Below the pieces are notes generated by a model. It was not told the origin of the DNA. It was given only the letters and a program-made list of their open reading frames with translations, and searched no databases. From contig JBIKLF010000004.1 of NCBI GenBank assembly GCA_044359955.1, positions 62,001-126,000 of the forward strand: a DNA stretch of 64,000 nucleotides, read 5' to 3'. The translations under genes were made by a program, and so were the position numbers. Within the stretch, counting starts at the first letter, position 1. Every line of letters begins with the position of its first letter. Of the stretch, positions 61,782-64,000 are shown piece by piece. This DNA comes from JACTMZ01 sp044359955. GTDB taxonomy: Bacteria > Verrucomicrobiota > Verrucomicrobiia > Chthoniobacterales > JACTMZ01.

Positions 61782-62216
61782 TCATCCCTCCGCCTTCCTC
61801 TTCTCCACCACCCTCACCCCCTCCACCCGCATCCCCTGATCCACCGCCTTACACATATCGTAAAGCGTCAAAGTCGCCACGGTTGCCCCCGTCAGAGCCT
61901 CCATCTCCACCCCCGTTCGCGCCCGCGTCCGCACCTTGCACGTCACCCGCACCCCACGCGCCATGACCCGGATGTCCACCTCCACAGCATCCAGCGGCAA
62001 AACATGGCACAACGGAATCAACCCCGCTGTCTGCTTCGCCGCCTGAATCCCCGCCACCCGCGCCACCGCCAGCACATCCCCCTTGGGCAACGCCTGCTTC
62101 TTCAGCAACCGCACCGTCTCCGCGGCACAAACCAGCATCGCCTCCGCCACCGCGAACCGCGCCACCACCGGTTTCACCCCCACATCCACCATCCGCGCCT
62201 CCCCCTTCTCATCCAC
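61782..62216 (-). CDS. moaC: Cyclic pyranopterin monophosphate synthase MoaC
   Basis: A protein of about 144 residues that, after MoaA, forms cyclic pyranopterin monophosphate. Motifs: EKGEARMVDVGVK at the N-terminus, LPKGDVLAVARVAGIQAAKQTAGLIPLCHVLPLDAVEVDI (the HVLPL substrate region) and VEMEALTGATVATLTLYDMCKAVD (catalytic Lys in MCK). The start is GTG at 62214-62216, with GAAAGAGG upstream as ribosome binding site; no in-frame ATG precedes the conserved N-terminal residues. A 59-base gap separates it from moeA. Confidence 0.92.
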   Translation of the reverse strand: MDEKGEARMVDVGVKPVVARFAVAEAMLVCAAETVRLLKKQALPKGDVLAVARVAGIQAAKQTAGLIPLCHVLPLDAVEVDIRVMARGVRVTCKVRTRARTGVEMEALTGATVATLTLYDMCKAVDQGMRVEGVRVVEKRKAEG

Positions 62217-62275
62217 ATGCGAAAGCCTCTTTCCCCCTGCTCCGTGCCCTCTGTGTCCTGTGCGGTCTCCTTTCA

Positions 62276-63418
62276 TCACACCCGAATAAACCCCGCCTCC
62301 TGCCCCGCGACCAGCCCCGATCCCGGCACCCGCACCAAAACATCCGCCGCCGCCAACGCCGTCACATCCCCCGAACTCACCCAAGGCAACGGACGCAACC
62401 CCTCCCGCTCCTCCACCCCCGGCCACCAGGTCTCCCGCGGATTCCCTTTCACCGCCGCCGAGACCAAGCCCCGCCAAATCACCGGTTCCCCCGCCCCGCC
62501 CCGCATCGCCGCCACCGCCGCGTCAACGAACACGTGCAAACAAACAAAGTGCGACAACGGATTCCCCGGCAACCCAAACGCCCACTCGTCGCCGCGCCGC
62601 GCCACGATGAGCGGCTTGCCCGGACGCACCGCAACCTTCGTCACCAAAATCTCGAACCCCGCCGCATCGAGCACCGCCTCCGTGCAATCATGACCCCCCA
62701 CACTCGCGCCGCCCGAGATGAGCAACAGATCCCGATGCCCCTCGATCGCCCTCCGCAGCGCCTCCGTCTCCTCGCCCACCCGTTTCTGACGAATCCGCAT
62801 TCCGCGCTTCCGCCCCCAAGCCGCCACCAGCAGAGAATTACTATCCCGCACCTGACCGGCCGCCGGCCTCGTTTCCGCCCCGACCAGCTCATTCCCCGTC
62901 GCCACATGCAGCACATCGAGCGCCCGCGTGACCCGCGGTTCCACGCAACCCACGCTGGCCAGCAATCCGATCGCTCCCACCGAAAGCAGCGCGCCTTCCG
63001 CCGCCAGCACCTCGCCCGCCTTCGCATCCTCACCCCGCTTGCGCACATGATCCCGCCCGCGTCGGGTCAACCGCACCAACCCGTCCGCCTCGACCGCATC
63101 CTCGAGCATCACGACCTCAAACGCCCCGCCCGGCACCGCCGCCCCCGTGCCAATGCGCAGCACTTCCCCCCGGCCCAACTCCTCGCGCATCCCGCCCCCC
63201 GCCCGGATCTCGCCGACCATCCGGAACTCCTCCGCGAAATCATCCGCCCTCACCAAAAAACCATCCACCGCCGAGCGGTCGAACGCCGGTTGATCCTCCG
63301 GCGCCCGCACCTCCTCCCGCAAAACCGAACCCAACGCATCCGCCAACGCCACGCCCCCCGCCTCGCGCGGACGCACCTCGCGCCGCAACAACTTCCACAC
63401 CTCCGCAACCGTCTTCAT
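62276..63418 (-). CDS. moeA: Molybdopterin molybdotransferase MoeA
   Basis: A 380-residue enzyme that inserts molybdate into adenylated molybdopterin. Motifs: ALGSVLREEVRAPEDQPAFDRSAVDGFLVR, GEVLRIGTGAAVPGGAFEVVMLED, the MoCF domain HVATGNELVG, DSNSLLVAAW, LLISGGASVGGHDCTEAVL and KVAVRPGKPLIVARRGDEWAFGLPGNPLS. The start at 63416-63418 overlaps the moaE stop (ATGA). The gene set moaD-moaE-moeA-moaC is in that order on the minus strand. Confidence 0.94.
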   Translation of the reverse strand: MKTVAEVWKLLRREVRPREAGGVALADALGSVLREEVRAPEDQPAFDRSAVDGFLVRADDFAEEFRMVGEIRAGGGMREELGRGEVLRIGTGAAVPGGAFEVVMLEDAVEADGLVRLTRRGRDHVRKRGEDAKAGEVLAAEGALLSVGAIGLLASVGCVEPRVTRALDVLHVATGNELVGAETRPAAGQVRDSNSLLVAAWGRKRGMRIRQKRVGEETEALRRAIEGHRDLLLISGGASVGGHDCTEAVLDAAGFEILVTKVAVRPGKPLIVARRGDEWAFGLPGNPLSHFVCLHVFVDAAVAAMRGGAGEPVIWRGLVSAAVKGNPRETWWPGVEEREGLRPLPWVSSGDVTALAAADVLVRVPGSGLVAGQEAGFIRV

Positions 63419-63795
63419 CGCCCCACCCTCTTCCAGATCGGCACATCCTTCTTCAAGCAATCCATGAACGCCGCCAACATCCCAAACGCTTCCGCCCGGT
63501 GCTTCGCCTCGACCCGCACCACAATCGACGCCTCCCCGACCGGCACCCGCCCGACCCGGTGCCGCACCACGACGGACGCGCACGGAAACTCCGCCGCCAG
63601 CTCCCGCAAAATCCGCGCGATTTCGCTCCGCGCCATCGCCTCATACGCCTCGTAATCCAACGCCGCAATCGCCGCCCCGTCCTCCTCGCCCCGCACCACC
63701 CCGGCAAACTCGACGATCGCCCCGCACCCCGCCGACAACGACGCCACCCCGCGCGCCACCAAGGCCTCCCGCGTGATTTCCACTTCAATTTTCAT
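63415..63795 (-). CDS. moaE: Molybdopterin synthase catalytic subunit MoaE
   Basis: A 126-residue subunit that with MoaD adds the dithiolene sulfurs to the precursor. Motifs: GAIVEFAGVVRGEEDG, ALDYEAYEAMARSEIARIL, VVVRHRVGRVPVGEASIVV and the C-terminal CLKKDVPIWKR with the active-site lysines. The end overlaps moeA and the start overlaps moaD, each by four bases. Confidence 0.93.
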   Translation of the reverse strand: MKIEVEITREALVARGVASLSAGCGAIVEFAGVVRGEEDGAAIAALDYEAYEAMARSEIARILRELAAEFPCASVVVRHRVGRVPVGEASIVVRVEAKHRAEAFGMLAAFMDCLKKDVPIWKRVGR

Positions 63796-64000
63796 CCGCC
63801 AGAAACCGGTGGAATCAGCGCCACCTCGTCACCCTCCAGAAAAATTTCCCCCTCGCCCGCGTAAACCCCATTCCGTGCCAAACGCACACTCACCCGCTGC
63901 GCCGCCAAGCCCGGCCAACGCGCCACGAGTTTCTCCCACAACCCCGCCGCCTCCACCCCGTCCACCGCCAATTCTGCTTCCGCCACCCCGCAGACCTCCC
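63792..64000 (-). CDS. moaD: Molybdopterin synthase sulfur carrier MoaD, cut by the window edge
   Basis: The C-terminal 69 codons of a ubiquitin-like sulfur carrier. It ends VALIPPVSGG, the hallmark Gly-Gly tail to be thiocarboxylated, after LARNGVYAGEGEIFLEGDEV. A GTG at 63984-63986 would give 64 residues, but the reading frame continues upstream to the edge (EVCGVAEAELAV) and the family needs a first strand that is missing, so the true start lies beyond 64000. It overlaps moaE by four bases. Confidence 0.85.
   Translation of the reverse strand, partial: EVCGVAEAELAVDGVEAAGLWEKLVARWPGLAAQRVSVRLARNGVYAGEGEIFLEGDEVALIPPVSGG

Overview
The window is high-GC, gene-dense DNA from a Gram-negative bacterium, most likely a member of the Verrucomicrobiota. 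The strongest evidence is a complete block syntenic with the Akkermansia muciniphila Amuc_1102-1101-1100-1099-1098 pilus-like locus (1775-11138). Outer-membrane functions (LpxK, an Mla lipid-transport system, secretins) confirm a diderm envelope. No rRNA, tRNA, CRISPR array, insertion sequence or prophage was recognised. Assignment below phylum cannot be made by eye.

Layout. 1-1704: the start of a type I dehydroquinate dehydratase (minus strand, runs off the left edge) and a polyprenyl-phosphate sugar transferase. 1775-11138: the pilus-like locus, with a PilM-PilN-type fusion, an Amuc_1100-like (PilO-like) protein, an Amuc_1099-like protein carrying a calcium-loop motif, and two tandem secretins. 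11184-13850: coaE-rho-rnc, tightly packed. 13875-17102: carB. 17213-19837: a small unknown gene followed by mlaE-mlaF-mlaD. 19838-21126: thyA-folA (minus). 21221-28204: metallo-beta-lactamase-fold hydrolase, GYF-YIP1 membrane protein, thioredoxin-like protein, GlgX, Nudix hydrolase, then a FAD oxidoreductase paired with a type III polyketide synthase. 28201-33966: a class A penicillin-binding protein with a degenerate transpeptidase site, a DCC1-lipase maturation factor fusion, a 3D-domain lipoprotein and riboflavin synthase.

34313-45742: secreted OB-like protein, MoaA, a nucleoside-sugar-epimerase-like protein, MscL, an orphan solute-binding protein, transketolase, ThrB, LpxK, an AI-2E family permease, a WYL regulator and an FHA protein. 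45239-54167 is one long minus-strand run: FAD oxidoreductase, flippase-like membrane protein, RibD-C-like protein, a 48-residue membrane peptide, rpmI-rplT-pheS-pheT, then a structured intergenic region with a strong intrinsic terminator, then carA and the FHA gene. 54242-60278: glycogen phosphorylase, an orphan MalK/MsmX-type ATPase, a dGTPase-like protein and an alpha/beta hydrolase. 60375-64000: DEAD-box helicase and the molybdopterin cluster moaC-moeA-moaE-moaD, the last cut by the right edge.

The genes are mostly housekeeping. Many are joined by 4-base ATGA/GTGA overlaps, implying translational coupling. Glycogen metabolism (glgX, glgP), pyrimidine/arginine precursor synthesis (carA and carB, about 29 kb apart), and molybdenum cofactor synthesis (moaA separate from moaCDE/moeA) are each split over the window. 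Intergenic gaps from about 34 kb onward carry short palindromic REP-like repeats of at least two families. The least ordinary features are the double-secretin pilus-like locus, the penicillin-binding protein lacking the SxxK residues, the FAD oxidoreductase-type III PKS pair, the DCC1-LMF fusion and the leader/terminator region before carA.
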